DNA of 64,000 nucleotides from JBMYRH01 sp049602155 (GTDB taxonomy: Bacteria > Myxococcota_A > UBA9042 > PHBI01 > JBMYRH01). The stretch is from assembly GCA_049602155.1 (NCBI GenBank), contig JBMYRH010000019.1:1-64000 (forward strand), written 5' to 3'. Position numbers and translations under genes: made by a program. The notes under the pieces were generated by a model. That model searched no databases. It was not told the DNA's origin and worked only from the letters and a program-made list of their open reading frames with translations. Shown in pieces: positions 26,578 to 35,129 of the stretch. The first letter of the stretch is position 1. Each line of letters begins with the position of its first letter.

Positions 26578-27747
26578 TCAGCCGCGCGGTCGAGTCGCTG
26601 TCTCTTTGTCGGACAGAATCAAGACGTGGACCTCTCCCGACGCCTCAGACGGGACGAGCAACCGGCGACGCTTAGGATCCCACCCAGGGTGGCCCGGCAT
26701 CACGATCCCACCCCCAAGGTAGGAGAATTCTCCGGTCAACGATCCCCGGTACAGACCTTGGGCAACCTGACTCGTCACGACGACGTCCCCAGGCCCAACC
26801 TCGATGATGCCGGTGAGCCGCCCTTCATCAAGGGTCGGCCCCGAGCGCAGCGCCCCGTTGGCCTTGAGGCCGTGGAGCTTGCCCGAGCCCTGCGTCGCGA
26901 TCCAAACAGTCTTGTCGGTGTAGAGCACCCCGGCCGGGTGCCCAAGCACAGATGAGCGGAAGAGAGCCGTGACGCGCCCCGCGCGGTTGACGCGATAGAC
27001 CGCGTCCGTCCCCGCAGGCCGGCCGTCGACGCCGTAGCTGGCGTCCGACACCAGGAGCGACTCGGCCGCTCCGCGCGCAAGCCCGTTGAGTTGACTCGCA
27101 CCCGGCACCTTGATCGTGCCGCGAGGCACCCCCGTCTTACGATCGTAGACGCGGACATCCGAGCCATCTGCGACGTAGAGGCGCCCCCGGATGATCGTCA
27201 TCCCCCTCGGGGTCTTCAAGCGCGTGCGGGGCGACGCACCGTCGATCCAACGCGGCGCCTCGAGCTCCCCCTCTGGAGTGACCCGCGCAATGTAGCCGGG
27301 GCCAGCACCATCCGCGCCGCTGACGAGGTTGCTCACCAAGTAGCGGTCTGAGGCTGCGTCATAGAGCACTGCACTCGGTCGCTCAAACCCGGTGATGACG
27401 CGCAATTCACCGGCGTCAACGTCCGTCACATCCGCCGCATCCGCCACCTCGGGTGCGCGGGACGAGGCCTTCGTCGCCTTGATCTCCTCCGGCAACATGG
27501 TGAGCGGGGCGACCCCATTCGACGTCACAGACGACGCATTGAGCGCCAACGCGTCTGCCTCGGGTACCTCAACGGACGTCGCCAGCTCCCCCTCATCCGA
27601 GGTGGCTGCAGCTCCCTTCATACCCGCCGTGGCCGTGGCCGTCGCGGGGTCAGGTGGGGTGGCGTGTACCTCCGTCTCAGCATCGTCACTGCACGCGACG
27701 AGCAGGAGGGCCACGCACCAGATGGGAGAGTTGGTGTGGCGATTCAT
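26578..27747 (-). CDS. Beta-propeller lipoprotein (SMP-30/NHL-like), paralogue B
   Basis: A 389-residue predicted lipoprotein; the leader (MNRHTNSPIWCVALLLVAC) ends in a lipobox. A longer Ala/Thr/Glu-rich linker (residues ~20-110) precedes the propeller: FERPSAVLYDAASDRYLVSN, APRWIDGASPRTRLKTPRGM, RLYVADGSDVRVYDRKTG, LARGAAESLLVSDASYG, VLGHPAGVLYTDKTVWIA and VMPGHPGWDPKRRRLLVPSE. It lies 56 bp upstream of its shorter paralogue on the same strand, so the two are probably co-transcribed. Domain type is well supported; function is unknown. Confidence 0.8.
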   Translation of the reverse strand: MNRHTNSPIWCVALLLVACSDDAETEVHATPPDPATATATAGMKGAAATSDEGELATSVEVPEADALALNASSVTSNGVAPLTMLPEEIKATKASSRAPEVADAADVTDVDAGELRVITGFERPSAVLYDAASDRYLVSNLVSGADGAGPGYIARVTPEGELEAPRWIDGASPRTRLKTPRGMTIIRGRLYVADGSDVRVYDRKTGVPRGTIKVPGASQLNGLARGAAESLLVSDASYGVDGRPAGTDAVYRVNRAGRVTALFRSSVLGHPAGVLYTDKTVWIATQGSGKLHGLKANGALRSGPTLDEGRLTGIIEVGPGDVVVTSQVAQGLYRGSLTGEFSYLGGGIVMPGHPGWDPKRRRLLVPSEASGEVHVLILSDKETATRPRG

Positions 27748-27771
27748 CGTAGGCTTTTCCGGTAGAGCTAC

Positions 27772-27800
27772 ATCCTGCCGCCGGAGACCTTTGAAGTCAA
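27772..27800 (-). promoter_or_regulatory. Candidate sigma70-type promoter for the propeller lipoprotein pair
   Basis: Read on the minus strand, TTGACT (27795-27800) and CAGGAT (27772-27777) are separated by exactly 17 nt, and the -10 box ends 25 nt before the ATG at 27747. The -35 is good and the -10 is poor (3 of 6). Confidence 0.35.
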
Positions 27801-27835
27801 GAATCGCAAGGGTTTACGGGCTATTCAGCCCCCTG

Positions 27836-28930
27836 TTAGCCGGTCTCGAGATCGCGTCGATAGTCCCGCGTCAAGAGCGTGTGGAAGTGGTGCTCTCCCT
27901 GCTCCACCCGAGGCGCATAGCGTCCTCGGTCATAGCCACTAGATGAGAGACCGCGCTGCACTGAGGCACAAATCATCGCGTCCTCACCCTGCACCTCGCG
28001 GCTCTTCATCCGGCTCCGCTCCATGAAGCGCTGCGCAGCCGCGCCCTCGGTCTCTTCAAACCAATAGTCAAAGCGGACGGTCGTGCGATCCACCGCCTCT
28101 GGTAAGACGATGTTTATGTCTAAAACCGGCCCATAGCGGTTGACCATCAGGTTCGGATAAATCCAGACATAATCAGCGCCCTGTCCAACCCGTGGATTAT
28201 CTTCGTCTCCGGCGACGCGCTGTACCGAGCTGCGATCAAGGAGCGTGACCTCATAGGTGCTCATGTCCAGGTCTTTGGTGAGCCCCTTGTGAAGCACGGG
28301 CACGTGATAGCCCCCGTCGAGGTAGTTATCGACGTAGACCTTCCAGTTGCTCTCCACCGGGTGCGCCTCCTCCCCCGACCAGGTCAACCCGTCGAAGAGA
28401 TCATCGCGCAAGAGCGCCTCCAGCGGCGCGAGCTGAGACGCCAACTCCGGTGGATCGCTTCCCATGTAGAGGAAGAGCAAGGGCCCCCAGGTGGCGGCGT
28501 GCCGGCGGCGCAGGCCCATCGAACCCCTGTCGAAGGCCGCGACACCGGCCATGCGCGGGGCGCTCACCAGGCGACCATCAAGGTCATAAGTCCACCCGTG
28601 GTAGGGACATGTGAAGCGCTCCGCGCAGCCCTCCCCTCGGACCAAGGTCGTCGCGTGATGACGGCACACATTGTCGAACGCATAGAGCGTCCCGTCTTGG
28701 CTCCGCACGATGATGTACGGATCGCCCAAAAGGGTACCGCTGACGAAATGGCCGGGCTCAGATACGGCATCGGCGCGCCCGACTGCGACCCAATTGTCTC
28801 GAAAGACAGTGCGCTTCTCGAGGTCCAGGATCGCCGCCTCGGTGTACCACTCCGAGGGGGGCGTGGACGCTTTACTGATCGCCACATCGGCGTCGAATCC
28901 CTCGACAATGGTGCGAAGTGCTTGGTCCAT
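27836..28930 (-). CDS. Rieske non-heme iron oxygenase, alpha subunit
   Basis: A 364-residue enzyme. I take the ATG at 28930 because GGAGG lies 5 nt upstream (the GTG at 28942 lacks one). The Rieske domain has CRHHATTLV and CPYHGWTYD (CxH...CxxH). The catalytic domain has DNYLDGGYHVPVLH, which supplies the two His of the 2-His-carboxylate iron site, and a C-terminal SVQRGLSSSGYDRGRY followed by EHHFHTLL. These match the aromatic-ring-hydroxylating dioxygenase / choline-carnitine monooxygenase family. No ferredoxin or reductase gene is adjacent. It is divergent from a methyltransferase-like gene with only 46 bp between them. The substrate is unknown. Confidence 0.88.
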   Translation of the reverse strand: MDQALRTIVEGFDADVAISKASTPPSEWYTEAAILDLEKRTVFRDNWVAVGRADAVSEPGHFVSGTLLGDPYIIVRSQDGTLYAFDNVCRHHATTLVRGEGCAERFTCPYHGWTYDLDGRLVSAPRMAGVAAFDRGSMGLRRRHAATWGPLLFLYMGSDPPELASQLAPLEALLRDDLFDGLTWSGEEAHPVESNWKVYVDNYLDGGYHVPVLHKGLTKDLDMSTYEVTLLDRSSVQRVAGDEDNPRVGQGADYVWIYPNLMVNRYGPVLDINIVLPEAVDRTTVRFDYWFEETEGAAAQRFMERSRMKSREVQGEDAMICASVQRGLSSSGYDRGRYAPRVEQGEHHFHTLLTRDYRRDLETG

Positions 28931-28976
28931 GGCCGCCTCCACGTTGACGCTTGCACGATGCGGCGATGCGGGTCAA

Positions 28977-29750
28977 ATGGACATCATCATGTCTTGGACG
29001 CTCTCCAACCTCCGCCGTGAGTTCGATTGGTTCTTAAAGCGCTGCTTACGCTGGTCAGCGCCTGTGGTACGTCGCCCAATCGGTGAGATCGCCCCGTTCT
29101 TAGAGCGGCTAAGCGAGGCAGAGTTGCGCCGCTACCATGCGCTCACTGAGGTGTATGATCTGAGCCGCTTTGCGGAGACCTGTACGGTCACGGAGCTCTT
29201 TCAGAGCATCGATCGCTTGGACCTGCTGGATCAGCACGTCGGCGCGACGCCACCGGGGGGCTTGGACGTCGGCGCGCTGAATTGGACGTACCTCCCGGCA
29301 TTGACAGCCTTCAAGCCCGGCCCGTGGCTCGGCATCGAGCTGGACGGCTTTCAACGCTACGTGTCGATGGACACCCGTGGTGCGCAAGCGCGACACCGAG
29401 CCTCCCAGTTCCCCGGCGCGACCTACAGGGTTCAGGATGTCCACATGGTCGAGGGCCAATGGGGGCTCGTCACGTGGTTCTTTCCTTACGTGACGCCCGG
29501 GCCTCTTATCTCCGCAGGGTTGCCCGATCGCTTCTTTGATCCCGTCGCGATGCTCAAGCACGTCTGGTCGTTGGTCGCGCCCGGCGGGACCCTCTTCGTG
29601 ATGAACGTCGACCTGAATGAAGACGGATACCAGCGCGAGCTCTTCGATCGGGCAGGGATCGAAGTGACGCAGCTCGGTCGGATCGTGTCCGTCTTCGATG
29701 ACGACGACGACGAGAACCACGGCTGGGTCGCTGTCAAGCCCGAGCGCTAA
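28977..29750 (+). CDS. Methyltransferase-like protein of unknown specificity
   Basis: A 257-residue cytoplasmic protein. The ATG at 28977 is the first start outside the divergent Rieske gene; ATG 28989 is an alternative, and neither has a strong Shine-Dalgarno. The middle has a Rossmann-like order: PGPWLGIELDGFQRYVSMD, then YRVQDVHM, GLVTWFFPYVTPGPL, HVWSLVAPGGTLFVMNVDL and LFDRAGIEVTQLG, ending in an Asp run and HGWVAVKPER. The APGGTLFVMN element and following strand are typical of class I SAM methyltransferases, but the N-terminal GxGxG loop is not visible, so the call is tentative. Confidence 0.6.
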   Translation: MDIIMSWTLSNLRREFDWFLKRCLRWSAPVVRRPIGEIAPFLERLSEAELRRYHALTEVYDLSRFAETCTVTELFQSIDRLDLLDQHVGATPPGGLDVGALNWTYLPALTAFKPGPWLGIELDGFQRYVSMDTRGAQARHRASQFPGATYRVQDVHMVEGQWGLVTWFFPYVTPGPLISAGLPDRFFDPVAMLKHVWSLVAPGGTLFVMNVDLNEDGYQRELFDRAGIEVTQLGRIVSVFDDDDDENHGWVAVKPER

Positions 29751-29787
29751 GGTTCAGCGCGCAGCGCACCTCAGCTCAACGCCCAGG

Positions 29788-30180
29788 CTATTCGTCGTCG
29801 TAAAACAGCGAACCGCGCTGACCGATGAAGGCGTTGATCGCCTCGGTCGCTGCTGCATCCACATCAAGGAACCTGAGCCCGATCCCCGGCATCGAGTCGA
29901 CATGTGGCTGCTCAAGGCGCTGCCAACGCACCTCGCAGCGCGCGGTAATCTTGGCGTCACTCCCAGGCAGGGAGAAGGCGATCTCCATGATCGTGCCGAT
30001 GGGCTTGAGGTCGCGCGTGGCGACGAAGAGGCCTCCCGAGGAGATGTTCTCGGTGAAGCCCGTGTAGAAGTTGTGATCACTCTCATTCGAGAGCTCAATC
30101 TCGGCCTCAAACGCTTTCCGATCAGAGACGCGGCCCTCAGGGCTCGCACCGCTACTGTTCTGTTCCTCAGTGGTAGACAT
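29788..30180 (-). CDS. PilZ domain protein (TIGR02266-like)
   Basis: A 130-residue cytoplasmic protein. The ATG at 30180 has GGAG 8 nt upstream. After a Ser/Glu-rich start come RVSDRKAFEAEIEL and TGFTENISSGGLFVAT, which contains the NxSxxG motif. Strands IMEIAFSLPGSDAKITARC and EVRWQRLEQPHVDSMPGIGL follow, the pattern of the Myxococcus-type TIGR02266 PilZ family. The N-terminal Arg pair of the c-di-GMP motif is not clear, as in many members of that family, so ligand binding is uncertain. It lies 204 bp downstream of the NRPS on the same strand; the gap holds no gene that I can see. Confidence 0.85.
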   Translation of the reverse strand: MSTTEEQNSSGASPEGRVSDRKAFEAEIELSNESDHNFYTGFTENISSGGLFVATRDLKPIGTIMEIAFSLPGSDAKITARCEVRWQRLEQPHVDSMPGIGLRFLDVDAAATEAINAFIGQRGSLFYDDE

Positions 30181-30384
30181 AGACGCATCTCCTGCGCGGC
30201 CAGATCGGTCGGGCGTTGGGGGCTCGCGAGGGAAGCTAACGCGAGACCACAGACCAATCAAGGGGTCTTCATCCCCCCCAATCGGCCACCTATCGAGGTG
30301 ACTTGAGCAGAAATATCGCGAGCCATCGGAGCACAGAGGGCGCGACTGGTGAACGAAGGGAGGTGGCCGCGATGACGACGCGTA

Positions 30385-33300
30385 TCACTCCGAAGGCTTT
30401 GCGCGCTCAAAGGCGTCCGCAAAGGGGGCGATGCCGTCGACAAGTTCACCGAGGGTCGCGCCTGGAGAGGTGGCGATCTGCTCGACCATCGCCTCATAGG
30501 CCTTGGCGACCGCCTGAACGGCTGCTGGGCTATATCGCGCCTGAAAGAGCCCCTTGATGCCGTCGGAATCGCGGTGCAGGTCCATCAGCGGATCTCCCGG
30601 GATCGCCTCTGGCACATTGACCGGGGTTCGGAGGGCCCGGATCGGCAAACGCGACGAGCCCAGCGGCGCAAAGGCGCTCAAGGGGGTGGTGATGCTTATC
30701 ACGCACCCCGCTGTGCGAGTCCGTGCCCGACGAAACCAGCGCGTAACCCGGCGCTCTAGCGCATAGCGCGCAGAATTGATGACGAGGTCGACCCTGTGGG
30801 TCAGCTCGACCCGAGGCGTCGCGCTCTTCATCGACCACAGCGCCCCGACAAGCCGGGAGAGGGCATACGGGCGCACCGTCCCGCGCATGAAGAGCTGCCG
30901 ACTGATCCCCAAGAGGACCGTGGCCGGCAGCCGCGCGTGGTCACTGGCAGAGGCGTAGCGCTCTGCGAACTCGGACAGCCCCTCTAAAAGGCGCTGGTCG
31001 CGGTCGAGCTGGCTCTGCTGATACATCGCGCCGGCCATCACCAGCGGGAGGCCCTTGAACGCCGCTTCATCACGGTTGTGGTAGGCCGATAAGCAACGCA
31101 TCAGAGGGGCACGATGGACCCCATGGAGCGTCAAGAACACGCAATAGGTGAGCGCCGCCTCGAGCGAGATGCCGAGCTCTCGGGCCGTCCCCTCGAGCGA
31201 CTCCGTGGCCGACGCGCTGAGGTGCGCGGTCTCTCCGTGGACGGTGTCTTGGAGCAGGCGTGTCGGGACGGTCCAGCTGGCATCGCCGTCCTGGGTCTCT
31301 CGATAATAGGCGACGCTCGCCTCGATGCTCGTCTCCGTGATGCGCTCCCGCTCCCACGCCATATAGTCGGCCAGGGCCATCGGCTCCGGGGGTGAAAAGA
31401 GGGCGCCATCAAGCCGGGCCATATAGGTGTCATGGAGTTCACGGACCAAGAGCTGAGTCGTGTGACCATCGACCAGCGCCTGAGGCGCAACAAAGGCGAA
31501 GTACCAGCTCATATGGTCCGTTTGCGCGAGCAGCGCCGTGAGCATCGGCGAGCGGTTTCTGAAGGGCTCATTCACGGTGCGGCGCACCCGAGAGAGGACC
31601 TGATACTCCGCGGCATCGGGGGCCAAGCGTCGGAGATCCATCCGAGTGACGTTACACATCCTGATGTCCGCACGTCGCATCACGGGCGCGCTCATGTCGA
31701 ACTGCATCCAGGGGAGCTCATGGCGCGCCAAGACGTCATCCCATGCCTCGAGGAAGACCTCCGCGTCGATCCGCCCCTGGAGGTGCAGCACACAAGGAGA
31801 GGTGTAGTTCATGCCGCGCCGCAGCAGATGCCAGTGGCCCATTTGAGCCTGGCCAAGAGGCACCCTCGCCGGTCGCGCCACGGCTGGGACCGTTGGTTCG
31901 ATTGAGACGGCATTGTCTGGCGACTTGTGCGCTTCGTCTAGGGCCGCAGCGATCGCGCGGATCGTCCCCAGGCGATAGATGTCGGCCACGCTCAGTGTGC
32001 CGCCCATCGTATCTCTTAGCTGCGCGACCATGCGCACCGCGCGGAGTGAATCCCCCCCCACCTCGACGAAGCGGTCCAAGACACCGAGCGCGTCGTGCGC
32101 CAGCAGCCCAGACCAGATGGCGAGTAAGCGGCGCTCTGTGTCGGTCTCTGGGGGCGCATGGGTGCGCTCCCGGAGGACAGGCTCGGGTGCAATGGCGAGG
32201 ATCGCGGCGACGTCGAGCTTGCCGTTCGCGTTCAAGGGCAGCGCTCCCATGCGCACCCGGCGCGTCGGGATCGCGTGCGGTGGAAGGTGCAACGCCAAGT
32301 GCTCCAAGAGCTGCACGTCGTTAAGACGAGAGCGCGGCCCTAGGGTGTATGCGAGGACCAGCTGTGGGGGCTCGCTGTGGGTCGACACAGCCGCTGCTTG
32401 GCGGACGTCCTCGTGACGCATCACCGCAGCGCTGACCTCACTGGGCTCCAGCCGCTGTCCGCGGATCTTGAGCTGCTGATCCACCCGCCCCAAGAAGTCC
32501 AGCTGACCATCGGTCCGCCAGCGCGCGCGGTCGCCTGTTCGGTAGAGGCGACCCGCCGAAGCGCCTAAGGCCTTGGGCGCCATCACGAAGCGCGCTTGGG
32601 TCTCCTCTGCGAGGTCATCGTAGCCGAGCGCGAGGCCGGCCCCGCCAACCCAGAGCTCCCCTGGGAAGCCCTCCGGGAGGAGCGCACCGTCGGGATCGAG
32701 GACGTAGCACGTGCTCCCGGCGATAGGGCGACCGATCGGGACCGCGTGACCCGGTCGATCGGGCTGAACCCGCGCGATCGTCGAGAAGACGGTGTTCTCT
32801 GTGGGCCCATAGCCATTGAGGAAGCGCTCTGGGCGCCCCTCGCTCTGCCCGAGCACGATGCTCGCAGCGCCTGGGTCGAGGACATCCCCGCCGATGAGGA
32901 GGAGCTTCAAGGTCGTGAAGCTCTCCGGCTGCGCGTCGACATGAGCGTGGAAAAGCGGCGTGGCTAAGCCCAGTGCGGTCACTTGGTGCGCAGCGATCTC
33001 CTCAGAGAGGCGCAGCGCATCCAGCATCTCGACGCGAGAGAGCACGACGAGGCGCGCGCCCATGAGCAGCCCGCCCCAGATCTCCCAGGTCGAGAGGTCA
33101 AAGGCTAAGCTCGCCCCGTGAACCACCACGTCCTCTGAGGAGAGGGTGTGTGGTCCACCTCCGCAGGCCAGACGCATCACAGCGCGATGAGGTACCACGA
33201 CCCCCTTCGGCTCCCCTGTTGAGCCGGAGGTGAACATGACGTAGGCCCCGGTCTCAGGGTCCGCGTCACTGGAGACTGGGCCGTCCGGTTGTCCCGAGAG

Positions 33301-35028
33301 GCAACCGGGGACATCCAGTGAGAACCTCGGCAAGGTGACGGTCTCGGGCAGCTGCTCGAGCAGATGGTTGTGACCCATCACTGCGACAACGCCGGCAGCC
33401 TCGAGCTGTGACACCCAACGCGTCACAGGATCTGTCGGTCGAAGGGGGACGTAGGTGAGCCCCAACTTCACCGCGGCGAGCATCGAGACGATGGCCTCGG
33501 CGCTGCGCTCAAAAAGCAGCGCGACGCGTCCACCTACCGGGGGCCGCGTGTCGCATTTCGACAAGAGCGCATGCGCCGTGCGATTTGAGCGCACATCAAG
33601 GGCCCAATAGGTCATCCGGTCGGGCCCTGTCTGAATCGCGACGTCGTCGGGGTACTCGGTGGCGATGTGGGCGAACCGATCCGCGAGGGTCCCGCGAGCA
33701 CCGGGATCAAGGTCGCGCCCTTGGGCATGCGCCAACAAGCGGCTGCGCTGAGGAGCGTCGACCAACGTCAAGGTCGTGAGGCGCGCATCAGGCGCCTCAC
33801 AAGCCCGCTCAAGGAGGCTGAAGAGTGCGCGCATGAAGGACTGCACCAACCAAGGCGCAAAGCGATCTTCTCGACCGGACAACCTCAGCCGAGTGGGCGC
33901 ACCAACCTCTACTTCGAGGAGCAGTTCCCAGATCGCCTGTACGGGTGGCGGCACCTCAGCGGTCACCTCAACCCCTGCGAGCGCCAGCGGCGCAACCCTG
34001 AGGTGCGTCGCCGCGAACCCCACGTTGAGGAAGTGCTCGTCGGGGCCCAGATCGTTGTGGGCGCGCAGCGTCTCCACGATCCGCTCCCAGGGGACATGCT
34101 GATGCGCCCTGGCGGTGCGACGCGCGTCGCGTACCGCGCAGATCACCTCCGCGAAGCTCGCCTCGCCGACCTGCAAAACCATCGGGAGCGTGTTGATAAA
34201 GCACCCCAGCTGCGCAGCCGCATCTTGAGGTCGCAGACTGACCGGGTAGCCGAACGCGATGACGTCCTCGCCCGTCAGGCGGTGAATCCACGCGGCCCAG
34301 CCCGCCACGAGGACATGCAACAGGGTCGCATCGTGGACCTCGGCGAGGCGATTGAGGGCCCCCTCAAGGGCCTCGGGGAGCGCCGCGATGTGCACATTTG
34401 AGCGGTCACCGGGGCCAGCGGAGAGCGAAGAGATCGGGGTATGCGCGGAGGCCGAGCCCGCGACATCACGCCAGTATGAGAGGTCCGACGCAGTGACCTC
34501 GGCGGTCGCGTCGTCTTTCACGGTAGACAGTGGCCACTGAGGGAGCTCGCCCCCCGAGACGATGGCATCGTAGGCCTCACCGAGCTGGCCAAAGAGGACC
34601 GGGATCGCCGCGCCGTCCAGCGCGATGTGATGAACGACCGTCACGAGGAGGCCCGTGTCGGGCCCCGCCGCGAGCACCCCAGCGCGCAACAGCGGACCCT
34701 CCTCCACGTGACACGGTGCGTGATGCAGACGCGCCACAAAGGCGTCGCGTGCATCGTCGAATTCCTCTGGGTCGACGCGCTGGTTGATGAGCGGCGCGCT
34801 CATCTGCTCGTGGACACGCAGGGACAAGCCATCCGCCGTGTCATGGAAGGTGGCGCGCAAGATCTCGTGATGGCCGATGACTGCATCGAAGGCGGCTTGC
34901 AGGGCGTCCAAATCGACGAGGCCATCCACCCGGTGCACAAAGGCCACGTTGTAGGCAGAGTTCGAGGGGTCAAGCTGCGCTTGAAGCCAGAACCTCTCGT
35001 GAATTGGCGACGCTACGACGGTCTTCAA
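30385..35028 (-). CDS. Stand-alone NRPS: C-A-T plus a degenerate second condensation domain
   Basis: A 1547-residue enzyme. The TTG at 35028 follows GGAG. Domain order: condensation (residues ~5-430) with intact VVHHIALDG (H134, D138); adenylation (~445-950) with FTSGSTGEPKGVV, NGYGPTENTVFST, YRTGDRARW, RGQRLEP and NGKLD (Lys937); thiolation with VGGDSL (Ser994); and a second condensation-like domain (~1055-1547) whose core reads APQALVDG, so both His of HHxxxDG are lost. There is no thioesterase or reductase domain, and I see no MbtH or phosphopantetheinyl transferase gene nearby. The A-domain pocket starts FDLSTWEIWGG; I do not assign a substrate. A starter-C architecture would fit lipo-amino-acid synthesis. 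Release is unexplained unless the last domain acts as an acyltransferase. Confidence 0.9.
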   Translation of the reverse strand: MKTVVASPIHERFWLQAQLDPSNSAYNVAFVHRVDGLVDLDALQAAFDAVIGHHEILRATFHDTADGLSLRVHEQMSAPLINQRVDPEEFDDARDAFVARLHHAPCHVEEGPLLRAGVLAAGPDTGLLVTVVHHIALDGAAIPVLFGQLGEAYDAIVSGGELPQWPLSTVKDDATAEVTASDLSYWRDVAGSASAHTPISSLSAGPGDRSNVHIAALPEALEGALNRLAEVHDATLLHVLVAGWAAWIHRLTGEDVIAFGYPVSLRPQDAAAQLGCFINTLPMVLQVGEASFAEVICAVRDARRTARAHQHVPWERIVETLRAHNDLGPDEHFLNVGFAATHLRVAPLALAGVEVTAEVPPPVQAIWELLLEVEVGAPTRLRLSGREDRFAPWLVQSFMRALFSLLERACEAPDARLTTLTLVDAPQRSRLLAHAQGRDLDPGARGTLADRFAHIATEYPDDVAIQTGPDRMTYWALDVRSNRTAHALLSKCDTRPPVGGRVALLFERSAEAIVSMLAAVKLGLTYVPLRPTDPVTRWVSQLEAAGVVAVMGHNHLLEQLPETVTLPRFSLDVPGCLSGQPDGPVSSDADPETGAYVMFTSGSTGEPKGVVVPHRAVMRLACGGGPHTLSSEDVVVHGASLAFDLSTWEIWGGLLMGARLVVLSRVEMLDALRLSEEIAAHQVTALGLATPLFHAHVDAQPESFTTLKLLLIGGDVLDPGAASIVLGQSEGRPERFLNGYGPTENTVFSTIARVQPDRPGHAVPIGRPIAGSTCYVLDPDGALLPEGFPGELWVGGAGLALGYDDLAEETQARFVMAPKALGASAGRLYRTGDRARWRTDGQLDFLGRVDQQLKIRGQRLEPSEVSAAVMRHEDVRQAAAVSTHSEPPQLVLAYTLGPRSRLNDVQLLEHLALHLPPHAIPTRRVRMGALPLNANGKLDVAAILAIAPEPVLRERTHAPPETDTERRLLAIWSGLLAHDALGVLDRFVEVGGDSLRAVRMVAQLRDTMGGTLSVADIYRLGTIRAIAAALDEAHKSPDNAVSIEPTVPAVARPARVPLGQAQMGHWHLLRRGMNYTSPCVLHLQGRIDAEVFLEAWDDVLARHELPWMQFDMSAPVMRRADIRMCNVTRMDLRRLAPDAAEYQVLSRVRRTVNEPFRNRSPMLTALLAQTDHMSWYFAFVAPQALVDGHTTQLLVRELHDTYMARLDGALFSPPEPMALADYMAWERERITETSIEASVAYYRETQDGDASWTVPTRLLQDTVHGETAHLSASATESLEGTARELGISLEAALTYCVFLTLHGVHRAPLMRCLSAYHNRDEAAFKGLPLVMAGAMYQQSQLDRDQRLLEGLSEFAERYASASDHARLPATVLLGISRQLFMRGTVRPYALSRLVGALWSMKSATPRVELTHRVDLVINSARYALERRVTRWFRRARTRTAGCVISITTPLSAFAPLGSSRLPIRALRTPVNVPEAIPGDPLMDLHRDSDGIKGLFQARYSPAAVQAVAKAYEAMVEQIATSPGATLGELVDGIAPFADAFERAKPSE

Positions 35029-35129
35029 CGCGCTCCGGGGGCCTCGAACTCTGCTATCAAATAGGCGCCGGGAAGGGAACCCGGTGCGCCGATCTTCATC
35101 GCCTCACGCTGTCACGACCAAGCGCCGTC

